DNA of 64,000 bases from Sandaracinus sp. (lineage in GTDB: Bacteria; Myxococcota_A; Polyangia; Polyangiales; Houyiibacteriaceae), in assembly GCA_002699025.1 (NCBI GenBank), contig PABA01000127.1, positions 1 to 64,000 on the forward strand, in the 5' to 3' direction. Under the pieces are notes generated by a model, which saw only the letters and a program-made list of their open reading frames with translations, was not told the DNA's origin and made no database searches. Shown one piece after another: positions 19,020-27,135 of this stretch; position 1 is the first letter of the stretch, and the number at the start of each line of letters is the position of its first letter. The position numbers and the translations under genes are program-made.

Positions 19020-19285
19020 CTCTCCATCGTCAAGCGGATTCCTCCGCGGGCCCGCCTTCGCGCCGCCCCGGACGAGTCAGCCGCCGGCGCGCGGATCCCG
19101 GAGGGTCGGGCGAGGGCGCGTCGAACGATGACGAATCTGCACGAGTGCGTGATCCATCGAGGTAGAAGGGGGACCTGGCTCGTCCCGACGCTCCAGGGCG
19201 GCGTCGTGCCTCGACCCGAAACGCCGGTCCCGCGCCATCTCCCCTCCTACCCGTCGGATCCCTGCACTAGAGTGCTCCTCCGCCG

Positions 19286-19870
19286 ATGCCTTCGATCTCC
19301 GAGCAGAAGCACCGAGACATCCTTCGCGCCGCGCGCGAGCTCTTCCTGGAGTCCGGGTTCACGAGCACCGGCGTCGATGAGATCGCCCGCCGCGCCGGCG
19401 TCTCGAAGCGGACCCTCTACAACCACTTCCCGACCAAGGAGGCGCTCTTCCACGAGATCGTCGACGAGGAGAAGGGCAAGAGCTTCCAGCTCGAGCCGGC
19501 CTACGATCCGGGCCGCCCCCTCGCCGAGCAGCTCCGGGAGGTCGCCGAGGCGCGCCAGATCCCCCCCGAGCGGGTGCGCCTACTGCGCATGCTCATCGGC
19601 GAGGTGCTCCGGACGCCCGAGCTGATCCGCGACGTCGAGGCGGAGATGCGCCGCTCGGACGAGTGCCTCGCGCCCTGGCTGGAGGCGGCCGAGGCGGACG
19701 GGCGCATGCGTGTCGAAGATCCGAAGATGGCCTCGCGGCTCTTCTGGAGCGGCGTGACGAGCTACTTCTGGCGGCGGCTCGTGACCGGCAAGGACGTCAT
19801 CACGGACGACGCCTGGGGCCCCTTCGTCGACGAGTGGATCACGACCTTCCTCGCGCGCTTCGCGACCTGA
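19286..19870 (+). CDS. TetR/AcrR-family transcriptional regulator
   Basis: 194 residues. N-terminal helix-turn-helix: ILRAARELFLESGFTSTGVDEIARRAGVSKRTLYNHFPTKEALFHEIV (about 12-59), the canonical TetR recognition domain. The C-terminal all-helical domain (about 75-194) would bind the inducer and form the dimer. It is divergent from the ECF sigma/TolC/adaptor/RND operon with palindromic DNA between them, the classic arrangement for a ligand-relieved repressor of an efflux pump. The ATG at 19286 follows directly after the upstream region and gives the normal 10-residue lead to the HTH. Confidence 0.93.
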   Translation: MPSISEQKHRDILRAARELFLESGFTSTGVDEIARRAGVSKRTLYNHFPTKEALFHEIVDEEKGKSFQLEPAYDPGRPLAEQLREVAEARQIPPERVRLLRMLIGEVLRTPELIRDVEAEMRRSDECLAPWLEAAEADGRMRVEDPKMASRLFWSGVTSYFWRRLVTGKDVITDDAWGPFVDEWITTFLARFAT

Positions 19871-19906
19871 GCGGGCGGCGCAGGCGGAGCCCGACTCGCT
19901 CGGGCG

Positions 19907-20395
19907 CTACCCGACCCGAGCGAGCGGGAGGGCGCGCCGGTGGAAGGCGGCCCAGCCCGGCTCGGCGCGGACGCGGGCGTGGAGCTCGGCCGGAGCGACG
20001 TCGAAGAGGCCGCGGCTCCGGGCCCAGGCGGCGCCGAGGGCGTCCCAGCGCTCGGCGGCGACGCCGATGACGCGCGCGCCGTCGCCCGTGGCGAGGAGCG
20101 CGTCGCCCTCGGCGAGCACGAGGCGCGTGGTCTCGAGGAAGGCGAGGACGTAGGGGGCCGGATCCTCGTCCACGGCGACGTAGTCTCGGTCGAGCTGCTC
20201 CCAGCTCCGGGCGCGGCGCGCCAACGCCGGGAGGGTCAGCGGAGCGTGCCGGGGGGCGAGCACGGCGTCGACGAAGGCCGCGTCCTCGACGAGGCGCAGG
20301 GGGGCCCGGTCGAGACACCGGGCGGCGCGATCCCGATCGCCCGCCAGGAGCGCCTCCGCGAAGGGGGAGCCGGCGGCCCAGCGAGGCGGCGTCAC
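19907..20395 (-). CDS. Hypothetical protein translationally coupled to Ser/Thr kinase
   Basis: 162 residues from a GTG whose GTGA overlaps the kinase stop by four bases; no better start exists. Soluble, Ala/Arg/Leu-rich, helical, with no motif I recognise. Sequence features include LPALARRARSWEQLDRDYVAVDEDPAPYVLAFLETTRLVLAEGDALL and WDALGAAWARSRGLFDV. Strict coupling suggests a substrate, adaptor or regulator of the kinase, but nothing in the sequence proves this. Confidence 0.65.
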   Translation of the reverse strand: MTPPRWAAGSPFAEALLAGDRDRAARCLDRAPLRLVEDAAFVDAVLAPRHAPLTLPALARRARSWEQLDRDYVAVDEDPAPYVLAFLETTRLVLAEGDALLATGDGARVIGVAAERWDALGAAWARSRGLFDVAPAELHARVRAEPGWAAFHRRALPLARVG

Positions 20396-21426
20396 ATCAT
20401 CACGACGAACACGGCGACGGCCGCCGCGATCACGACGATGGCCACGGCGACCGCCATCAGCACGAGCTGGGACTGCCGGTTCTTCGGCGCGACCTCCATC
20501 GGCGCGGCCGCCGGCGCGAGCTGCGGGCCCGACGCGGAGATCCGCTGGGCCCCGCTCGGGAGCTGCGCGACCGGGCGCGGCACGGCCTTCAGCGCGGCGA
20601 GCATCTCGTCGGCGTTCTGGAAGCGCTGGTCGGCCATCTTCGCGAGCGCCTTCTGGACCACCTCCTCGAGCTGGTTCCGGAAGACCAGCTCGCCTTCGTA
20701 CACGTCCCCGATGCGCGGCGGCGGCTTCGTGAGGTGCGCCTGGAACATGGCGATGCGGCTCTCCTCCATGAAGGGCCAGATGCCCGTGAAGAGCTCGAAG
20801 AGGATCACCCCGGCCGAGTAGACGTCGCCGCGCGTGTCGACCGGCGCGCCCGCGCACTGCTCGGGCGCCATGTAGGCGGGCGTGCCGAAGACCGAGCCCT
20901 GCACCGTGAGCTTCTTGGAGGACCCCCAGCGCTCGTCGTCGACGAACTTCACCAGCCCGAAGTCGAGGAGCTTCGCCACCGGGCGCCCGGCCGCGTCCCG
21001 CGCCACGAAGACGTTCTCGGTCTTCAGATCCCGATGCAGCACGCCGCTCCGGTGCGCGAAGGCGAGCCCCTCGAGCACCTGGAGGGCCAGGTCGAGGGCC
21101 AGCTCCGGGTCGGGCGGGCTGTCCTCGATGAGGTCCGAGAGGGACTGCCCCTCGAGCAGCTCCATGGCCAGATAGGGCATCCCGTTGACCACGCCGTAGT
21201 CGAAGACGCCGAGGATGTTCGGGTGCTGGAGCCCGAAGAGCGCCCGCGCCTCCCGCTCGAAGCGCTCCTTCAGGGCCGGATCGTCCGTGAGCTCGTCGTG
21301 GAGCACCTTGATGGCGCAGTAGCTCCCGTCCTGCTGCTGGGCCCGGAAGACGGCGCCCATGCCGCCCTCGCCGACCAGATCGAGGATCCGGTACTGCCCG
21401 TCGATGACGGCGCCGATCAGACTCAT
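20392..21426 (-). CDS. Membrane-anchored Hanks-type Ser/Thr protein kinase
   Basis: 344 residues from ATG 21426 (MSLIGAVIDGQYRILDLVGEGG); a GTG nine codons upstream is less likely. All catalytic motifs are intact: Gly loop GEGGMGAVFRA, Lys in YCAIKVLHDE, HRDLKTEN, DFGLVKF, GTPAYMAPEQ and GDVYSAGVILFELFTG. The kinase domain spans about 10-270. A short Ala/Pro/Met linker leads to a single C-terminal membrane segment (LVLMAVAVAIVVIAAAVAVF, about 320-339) with almost nothing outside, so it senses from the cytoplasmic side or through partners rather than by an external domain. Such kinases are abundant in myxobacteria. It overlaps the next gene by four bases. Confidence 0.94.
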   Translation of the reverse strand: MSLIGAVIDGQYRILDLVGEGGMGAVFRAQQQDGSYCAIKVLHDELTDDPALKERFEREARALFGLQHPNILGVFDYGVVNGMPYLAMELLEGQSLSDLIEDSPPDPELALDLALQVLEGLAFAHRSGVLHRDLKTENVFVARDAAGRPVAKLLDFGLVKFVDDERWGSSKKLTVQGSVFGTPAYMAPEQCAGAPVDTRGDVYSAGVILFELFTGIWPFMEESRIAMFQAHLTKPPPRIGDVYEGELVFRNQLEEVVQKALAKMADQRFQNADEMLAALKAVPRPVAQLPSGAQRISASGPQLAPAAAPMEVAPKNRQSQLVLMAVAVAIVVIAAAVAVFVVMM

Positions 21427-21525
21427 CACGGTCGGGCGTCCGCTGGCCTCCACGCGCCTATGCTTCGCGAAGCGGGCGCTCAGATCAAATCCCGCGTTCG
21501 AACGGCGTCCGCCGTCACCTCCTCG

Positions 21526-22725
21526 TCACGTTCCGGCGGGCACGTCGGCGAGGCGCGCGACGACCCGGTCGAGGAGCCGGTCGGCCACCGCGCGCTTGCT
21601 CATGCGGGGGAGCGCCTCGGCCCCCGCCGCGTCCACCAGCGTCACGAGGTTCTCCCGGCCGCCGAAGCCGTCGTCGGCGTGGTTCGCCACGACGAGATCG
21701 ACCCGCTTCTTCTCGAGCTTGCCCCGGGCGCGCGCGACCACGTCCTCGGTCTCGAGCGCGAAGCCGACGAGCACCGGGTGGGTCGCGTCCCCGCGGCGGG
21801 CGCCGAGGCCGGCGAGCACGTCGGGGTTGCGGACGAGCTCGAGCGTCAGCGGGCCTTCGCCCTTCTTGATCTTGCCCGGTGCGCGCTCGGCGGGCCGGTA
21901 GTCGGCGACGGCGGCGGCCATGACGACGGCGTCGGCCTCGGCCCAGGCGCGATCGATGGCGGCCTCGAGCTCGCGGGCGCTCCGGATGTCGACCCGCTCC
22001 ACGCCGCTTGGAGAGGGGAGGGCGGTCGGTCCGGCGACCAGGGTCACGCGCGCGCCCCGGGCGGCGGCGGCCTCGGCGATGGCGAAGCCCATGCGGCCCG
22101 TGGACCGGTTGCCGAGGTAGCGCACCGGGTCGAGGTCCTCGTGGGTCGGCCCGGCGCTGACGACCACGCGGCGCCCCGCGAGGTCGCGCGGGCCGAGCAG
22201 CGCGGCGAGCGCGTCGGCGATCTCGGTCGGCTCGGCCATGCGCCCGACGCCGCTCTCGCCGCTCGCGAGGGGTCCCTCGACGGGCCCGACGAAGGCGGCG
22301 CCGGCCTCGCGGAGGTGCGCGACGTTACGCTGGGTGCTCGGGCGCTCCCACATGCGCGTGTGCATGGCCGGGGCGAAGAGCACCGGGCCGCGCGCGCAGG
22401 AGAGGGTCGCGAGGAGGGCGTCGTCGCCGTGCCCGTTCGCGGTGCGGGCGAGGAGGTTCATGGTGGCCGGGGCCACGACCATCGCCTCGGCCCAGTCGCC
22501 GAGCTCGACGTGCACCTCGCCCGCGTAGGTCGGGTCCCAGAGGTCCGTGATGGGCGGGCGCCCGGTGATGCCGGCGAAGGTGACGGGGCCGACGAAGCGC
22601 GCGGCGGCGTCCGTGAGCACGACGCGGAGCTCTGCCCCGCGGCGGAGGAGCTCGCGCACCAAGAAGATGCCCTTGTAGGCGGCGATCCCACCGCCGATGC
22701 CGACGACGACGCGGCGACCTTGCAT
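21526..22725 (-). CDS. coaBC: Bifunctional phosphopantothenoylcysteine decarboxylase / phosphopantothenate-cysteine ligase
   Basis: Two consecutive coenzyme A steps in one 399-residue protein. The N-terminal FMN-dependent CoaC (about 1-180) shows GIGGGIAAYK, the active-site His in VHVELGDWAEAMVVAPATMNLLAR, PAMHTRMW and ASGESGVGRM. The C-terminal CoaB ligase (about 185-399) shows VVVSAGPTHEDLDPVRYLGNRSTGRMG, AAVADYRP, KIKK and GFALETED. The decarboxylase motif is PAMH rather than PAMN, and the substrate-flap Cys of E. coli Dfp is Ser; both variants also occur, as I recall, in actinobacterial CoaBC, so the enzyme is probably active. ATG 22725 gives the normal MQGRRVVVGIGG start. Confidence 0.95.
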   Translation of the reverse strand: MQGRRVVVGIGGGIAAYKGIFLVRELLRRGAELRVVLTDAAARFVGPVTFAGITGRPPITDLWDPTYAGEVHVELGDWAEAMVVAPATMNLLARTANGHGDDALLATLSCARGPVLFAPAMHTRMWERPSTQRNVAHLREAGAAFVGPVEGPLASGESGVGRMAEPTEIADALAALLGPRDLAGRRVVVSAGPTHEDLDPVRYLGNRSTGRMGFAIAEAAAARGARVTLVAGPTALPSPSGVERVDIRSARELEAAIDRAWAEADAVVMAAAVADYRPAERAPGKIKKGEGPLTLELVRNPDVLAGLGARRGDATHPVLVGFALETEDVVARARGKLEKKRVDLVVANHADDGFGGRENLVTLVDAAGAEALPRMSKRAVADRLLDRVVARLADVPAGT

Positions 22726-22834
22726 GGGCGGAGCATACGCGGCCCGCGGGCCCGCTCCCAACGAACGGCGCGCGGCCCGGAAGGGGTGGTGTCGCGCCCG
22801 ATCCGTGTCGCGGGGGCGATCGGTGTCGTGCGGG

Positions 22835-24316
22835 CTACTCGGCGTCGGGCTCTTCGACCGGCGGCATGCCCGCGCGCACGGTCCAGCCCGGCGAGCCCGT
22901 CCGTCCGGCGCGCCGCACCGTCTCCGTGCCCTCGATACCGGGCCCCTGGGTGCTCTCGAGGTACTCGTCGGCGCGGTACTCGCCGTGCGTGTCGCCCTCG
23001 GGGGGCTCGTAGCCGCTCGGCGCCGGCGCGCCCGTGCCCACGCGCCAGATCTGCGTGGTGGGCGGGTAGCTGACCTCGTCGCGGGTGGATCGCGCCTGGT
23101 TCGTCTCCGGATCGCGCCGGATACGCCAGACCGTCACCCGGAAGCCGGGCACGCCGCGCTGAGCGAGGACGCGCACGCCGGCGGGCAGCCGCGGGTCCTC
23201 GTTCTCGCGCTCCTCGTAGGGGATGGCCTCGTCGATGCGGCGGACGAAGCTCACCTGATCCGTGCGCGCGGCGCCGCGGATCTCGCCCCGGACCCAGCCG
23301 CCCTCGACGACCAGGCGCACCATCACCGGGAAGCTCCGGTCGTTGCGGAAGCGGAAGTTCAGGTTCGGCCAGGCGACGGCCGCGTCGAGGCCGAGCTTGA
23401 TGTAGGAGCTCGGCCGCGAGTGGGGATTGCGCTCGACGATCTCGAGCCCCCCGAAGAAGGCGGCCGCGTGGAGGGTCCCGGCGATCTGGCAGGCGCCGCC
23501 GCCGACGCCGTCGACGAGCTCGCCGCCGGCGATCACGGGCGCGGGCTTGAAGCCGTTGGCCAGGCTGCGCTCGCCGACGACCTCGTTGAAGTCGAAGACC
23601 TCGCCGGGCATGAGCACGAGGCCGTCGACCTTGCGGGCGGCTACGCGAAGGTTGTGGGTGCGGTCGGCGGCGTCGCCGCTGCCGTTGTAGGGCGTCTGGA
23701 AGGTCCCGAGCACGGTCGAGACGTCGACGCCCTCGAGCTCGGCGCGCGTCCGGCGGGCCGGGCGACGCTCGATGACGACCGCGAGCTGGTCTTCCCCGGC
23801 GCGGAGCGCGGCGTCGAGGGCCTCGAGGGTCCCCCAGGCGTCGACCACGCGGCCCTCCTGCTCGGGGACGACGGCGCCGGTCTCCGGGTCCAGGGTCGCG
23901 TCCTTGGCCGGCCGGTCGATCTCGCGCTTCAGCTCGCGGAGCCAGGGCATCACGCCGGCCGGGTCGACCTCGACGGGGAGGCGGAGGGGCAGGCGCGCGC
24001 CGGCGGCCTCGCGCATCGGTGAGCTCGGGTCGGCGGCCTGCTGGAGCCAGCCCTCGAGGCGCTCGACGTCGACCCGGGCGCCGAGCTCGCGCCAGGAGCG
24101 CTCGACCGGCCGGCCGAGGACGTCCACCTGGACCGGCGTGTCCAGCAGGCGCTCGGCGAGCGCCGCGGCCTGGGCCGCGAGGTCGCCGTGCAGATCGACG
24201 GGCCGGTCACCGACGCGCACGGCCGGCGCCCCGTTGGCGTTGGCGGGCCGACTCGCGGCCGGGCCGAGGCCGAGCGCGAGGACGAGCGCGAGGAGGAGGC
24301 GGCGCGGGCGACGCAT
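22835..24316 (-). CDS. VanW family protein
   Basis: 493 residues with a signal peptide (about 1-27). The VanW core lies about 215-355: GTFQTPYNGSGDAADRTHNL, the LMPGEVFDFNEVVGERSLANGFKPAPVI block, GGGACQIAGTLHAAAFFGGLEIVERNPHS, and SYIKLGLDAAV. An N-terminal peptidoglycan-binding-4-like region (about 30-200) is typical of longer VanW proteins. VanW is encoded in some vancomycin-resistance clusters but its biochemical role is unknown; an envelope role is likely from the export signal. The C-terminal 100 residues are low-complexity and hydrophilic. Here it is not with any resistance genes and is on the same strand as its neighbours with short gaps. Confidence 0.88.
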   Translation of the reverse strand: MRRPRRLLLALVLALGLGPAASRPANANGAPAVRVGDRPVDLHGDLAAQAAALAERLLDTPVQVDVLGRPVERSWRELGARVDVERLEGWLQQAADPSSPMREAAGARLPLRLPVEVDPAGVMPWLRELKREIDRPAKDATLDPETGAVVPEQEGRVVDAWGTLEALDAALRAGEDQLAVVIERRPARRTRAELEGVDVSTVLGTFQTPYNGSGDAADRTHNLRVAARKVDGLVLMPGEVFDFNEVVGERSLANGFKPAPVIAGGELVDGVGGGACQIAGTLHAAAFFGGLEIVERNPHSRPSSYIKLGLDAAVAWPNLNFRFRNDRSFPVMVRLVVEGGWVRGEIRGAARTDQVSFVRRIDEAIPYEERENEDPRLPAGVRVLAQRGVPGFRVTVWRIRRDPETNQARSTRDEVSYPPTTQIWRVGTGAPAPSGYEPPEGDTHGEYRADEYLESTQGPGIEGTETVRRAGRTGSPGWTVRAGMPPVEEPDAE

Positions 24317-24349
24317 CGAAGCGAGCTTTCGGAGAGCGCCGCGTCCCGG

Positions 24350-25651
24350 TCAACTTTCCCGCAGCACCTGGACGAGCACCGGGTCGGGCGCCGGCGCCTC
24401 CAGCGTCGAGCGCGTGCCACCGCGATAGCCGCCGTCGGCCGTGAGCTTCTCGCCTTCGCGGCCCCAGACGTGGATCGGATCGCCGGGCAGGAGGAGCGCC
24501 TCGGCGACCACGAGCGGCGCCGCCGGGTCGAGGCCTCGCTCCTCGAGCCAGCCGCGGAGGTCCTCGCTCGGCTCGCTCCTCTGCGCGGGGCCGCGGGGGG
24601 CCTCGAGGGTGACGTCGTCGGGGTGGACGAGGAAGGCGCGGTCGGCGGTGCGCAGCTCGAAGGCCGTGACGAAGCTGTCGTCGATCTCGGCCTCTCCGGA
24701 GCGGCCGACGAGCCGCCAGCCGAGGCAGGGCTGGCCCGAGAGGGGCGCGTCCAGGAGGCCGCCGCTCGGCTCCGCGGTGCCCACGCGCGCCGCGGTGCCC
24801 ACGCGCGCCGCGGTGCCCACGCGCTCCTCCGGGCCCATCCAGGTGCGCATCTCCTCGTGGCGATCGATCTGCGCGTGGGCCTGCGCCGGCCGGGAGGGGC
24901 CGAGGCCGGGCGGGCTCTCGATCCACCGCGCGGTGCCGCGGAGGCCCCAGCCCGCGAGGAAGAGCGAGAAGCCGTAGAAGAAGCCCACGCCGCAGACCGA
25001 GGCGGCGAGGTTCTGGATGAGCATCTCCGAGGCCGCCTCGCTCTCTCCGCGCGCCCAGGAGACCCCCCAGGCGAGGCCGAGCGCGATGAGGAAGAGGCCG
25101 AGGTAGCGCCAGAGGCGGGCGAAGAGCTGCTTCCAGGAGATGCTCTTCTTGCGTTCGTCGTAGTCGATGCCGATGCGGGCGAAGAGCTTCGTCAGCTGCT
25201 CCCGGGGGAGGGGGCCGCGGCGGGGGAAGGGCTCGGTGCGGGGGCAGACGCGCATGGGGACGCGGCGGCGCGCGACGAGCGCGGCGAAGGGCCAGCAGAG
25301 GAGCCAGAGGAGGGGCGAGGCGAGGAAGGCGAGGATGGCCACGCCCCAGGCGAAGATGCCCGTAGCCGCGACGACCATCCAGATGAGGAAGACGTGCTCG
25401 AGCGGCTTCGGAGAGGCGAGGGCCCAGAGCGTGCCGCCGAAGAGGGCGCCGACGGCGGCGAAGAAGAGGAGGGCGAGCACCAGGAAGACGAGCCAGCGCA
25501 TCCAGCGCATGATCACGTCCCAGCTGCTGCGCCCCTTCGCCTTCACGGTCGCGGCGCGGCGGAGGCGCTGGCGGCAGAAGGGGCAGCTCGTGGCGGTCGC
25601 GGCGAGCCGGACGCGGCAGTCGGGGCAGGCGCGGGTCAGCTCGCTGCGCAC
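24350..25651 (-). CDS. Zinc-ribbon membrane protein of unknown function
   Basis: 433 residues. An N-terminal zinc ribbon (CPDC and CPFC, about 9-26) is followed by membrane segments near 50-72, 85-105 and 108-130, then a long loop and two more near 175-195 and 210-230. The C-terminal domain (about 270-433) is soluble, beginning after a run of three identical Arg-Val-Gly-Thr-Ala units (15-bp DNA repeats at about 24780-24823), and includes PLSGQPCLGWRLVGRSGEAEIDDSFVTAFELRTADRAFLVHPDDVTLE. This resembles E3-like GIDE membrane-protein layouts, where a similar GxPCVGYRL-type patch occurs, but I cannot assign it firmly. Function unknown. Confidence 0.7.
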   Translation of the reverse strand: MRSELTRACPDCRVRLAATATSCPFCRQRLRRAATVKAKGRSSWDVIMRWMRWLVFLVLALLFFAAVGALFGGTLWALASPKPLEHVFLIWMVVAATGIFAWGVAILAFLASPLLWLLCWPFAALVARRRVPMRVCPRTEPFPRRGPLPREQLTKLFARIGIDYDERKKSISWKQLFARLWRYLGLFLIALGLAWGVSWARGESEAASEMLIQNLAASVCGVGFFYGFSLFLAGWGLRGTARWIESPPGLGPSRPAQAHAQIDRHEEMRTWMGPEERVGTAARVGTAARVGTAEPSGGLLDAPLSGQPCLGWRLVGRSGEAEIDDSFVTAFELRTADRAFLVHPDDVTLEAPRGPAQRSEPSEDLRGWLEERGLDPAAPLVVAEALLLPGDPIHVWGREGEKLTADGGYRGGTRSTLEAPAPDPVLVQVLRES

Positions 25652-25696
25652 CGTTCGATGCTACACGGGCGCGGGGGCGTCGGGGGCAGAACGCGG

Positions 25697-25727
25697 CGCG
25701 CCCCACGACGAGGGGTCGTGGGGCGCG
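25697..25727. terminator. 13-bp perfect hairpin downstream of glyA
   Basis: CGCGCCCCACGAC (25697-25709) and GTCGTGGGGCGCG (25715-25727) form a perfect 13-bp stem with a 5-base loop, 46 bases after the glyA stop. No T-run follows on either strand, so it may be a transcript-end stabiliser or factor-dependent terminator rather than an intrinsic one. Confidence 0.5.
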
Positions 25728-25772
25728 GGTTCCCTCGTGGCTTGGCCGCAGGTGTGGGCGCCGGGAGGGGCC

Positions 25773-27032
25773 TCAGTGGGTCGGGACGCCGGGCGCCGGG
25801 AAGCCGTCGCACATCGCCTTCACGTCCTGGGCGATGGTCGCGATGCGCTTCTCGTTCTCGACGTCGCCGATCACCTCCGCCATCCAGGCGGCGAGCTTCT
25901 TCATCTCGCCGGCACCCATACCGCGGGCCGTCATGGCCGGCGTGCCGAGGCGGATGCCGCTCGGGTCGAAGGGCTTGCGCGTATCGAAGGGGACCGAGTT
26001 GTAGTTGCAGACGATGCCGGCGCGATCGAGGGCCTGGGCCGCGACCTTGCCGGGGACGTCCTTGGAGGAGAGGTCGCAGAGGATGAGGTGGTTGTCCGTG
26101 CCGCCCGTGACGAGGTCGATGCCGGCGGAGAGGAGCCCCTCGGCGAGCACCTTGGCGTTGTCGACGACGGCCTTCGCGTAGGCCTTGAAGTCGTCGGTGG
26201 TGGCGAGCTTGGCGGCGGTGGCGATGCCGGCCGTGGTGCCGTTGTGCGGGCCGCCCTGGAGGCCCGGGAAGACGGCGCGGTCGATGGCCTTCTTGTGCTT
26301 CTTGTCGCAGAGGATCATGCCGCCGCGGGGGCCGCGGAAGGTCTTGTGGGTGGTCGAGGTGGTGACCTCGGCGTGGCCGATGGGGGTCGGGTGCACGCCG
26401 CCGGCGACGAGGCCCGAGATGTGGCTGATGTCGGCGACGAGGATGGCGCCGACGTCGCGGGCGATCTCGGCGAACTTCGCGAACTCGACGACGCGCGGGT
26501 AGGCGGTGGTGCCGGCGAAGAGGACCTTCGGCCGGTGCTCCTTGGCGAGCTTGGCGAGCTGGTCGAAGTCGATGCGGTGGTCGTCCTCGCGGACGCCGTA
26601 CTGGACCGAGTCGAAGTACTTGCCGCTGATCGAGACCTTGTGGCCGTGCGTGAGGTGGCCGCCGGCGTCGAGGCTGAGGCCCATGACGGTGTCGTGGGGC
26701 TGGCAGAAGGCGAAGTAGACGGCGAGGTTGGCCGGGCTGCCGCTGTAGGGCTGGACGTTGGCGTGCTCGGCGCCGAAGAGGGTCTTGAGGCGCTCGATGG
26801 CGAGCTTCTCGACGCCGTCGACGTACTCCTGGCCCTCGTAGTAGCGGCGCCCGGCGTAGCCCTCGGAGTACTTGTTGTTCAGGACCGAGCCGGCGGCCTC
26901 CATGACGGCCGGGTAGGCGTAGTTCTCGCTCGGGATGAGGCGCAGCTTGTCGTGCTGGCGCGTCTCCTCGTGGGCGATGAGGTCGGCGATCTCGGGGTCG
27001 ACTTCGCGGAGGGGGGCTTCGCTGGAGGGCAT
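25773..27032 (-). CDS. glyA: Serine hydroxymethyltransferase
   Basis: PLP enzyme converting serine and tetrahydrofolate to glycine and methylene-tetrahydrofolate, the main source of one-carbon units. 419 residues, the standard length. Landmarks: LRLIPSENYAYPAVMEAAGSVLNNKYSEGYAGRRYYEG (about 30-67, substrate and folate contacts), the Lys-PLP motif TTSTTHKTFRGPRGG (about 225-239), PGLQGGPHNGTTAG, and IRLGTPAMTARGM near the C-terminus. ATG 27032 gives MPSSEAPLREVDPEIADLI. The gene is monocistronic by appearance, divergent from trpE, with a strong hairpin downstream. Confidence 0.97.
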   Translation of the reverse strand: MPSSEAPLREVDPEIADLIAHEETRQHDKLRLIPSENYAYPAVMEAAGSVLNNKYSEGYAGRRYYEGQEYVDGVEKLAIERLKTLFGAEHANVQPYSGSPANLAVYFAFCQPHDTVMGLSLDAGGHLTHGHKVSISGKYFDSVQYGVREDDHRIDFDQLAKLAKEHRPKVLFAGTTAYPRVVEFAKFAEIARDVGAILVADISHISGLVAGGVHPTPIGHAEVTTSTTHKTFRGPRGGMILCDKKHKKAIDRAVFPGLQGGPHNGTTAGIATAAKLATTDDFKAYAKAVVDNAKVLAEGLLSAGIDLVTGGTDNHLILCDLSSKDVPGKVAAQALDRAGIVCNYNSVPFDTRKPFDPSGIRLGTPAMTARGMGAGEMKKLAAWMAEVIGDVENEKRIATIAQDVKAMCDGFPAPGVPTH

Positions 27033-27135
27033 GCGCGGGGTGTAGCATCGGCGTGGCCGCGCGACGACCCCTGCCGAGCCCGCGTCGGGCCCGCACCCTC
27101 TGGTGCGCGCCCCGCCCCGGTCCATACTCGGCCCC

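Noticed and set aside
21427-21453. Upstream GTG start for the Ser/Thr kinase
   Set aside because: The ATG at 21426 gives a standard short lead to the kinase domain; the extra nine residues look like untranslated leader.
21526-22725. Inactive CoaC suspected from PAMH and a missing flap cysteine
   Set aside because: I recall actinobacterial CoaBC proteins with the same changes that are functional, so this is a known variant and not a defect.
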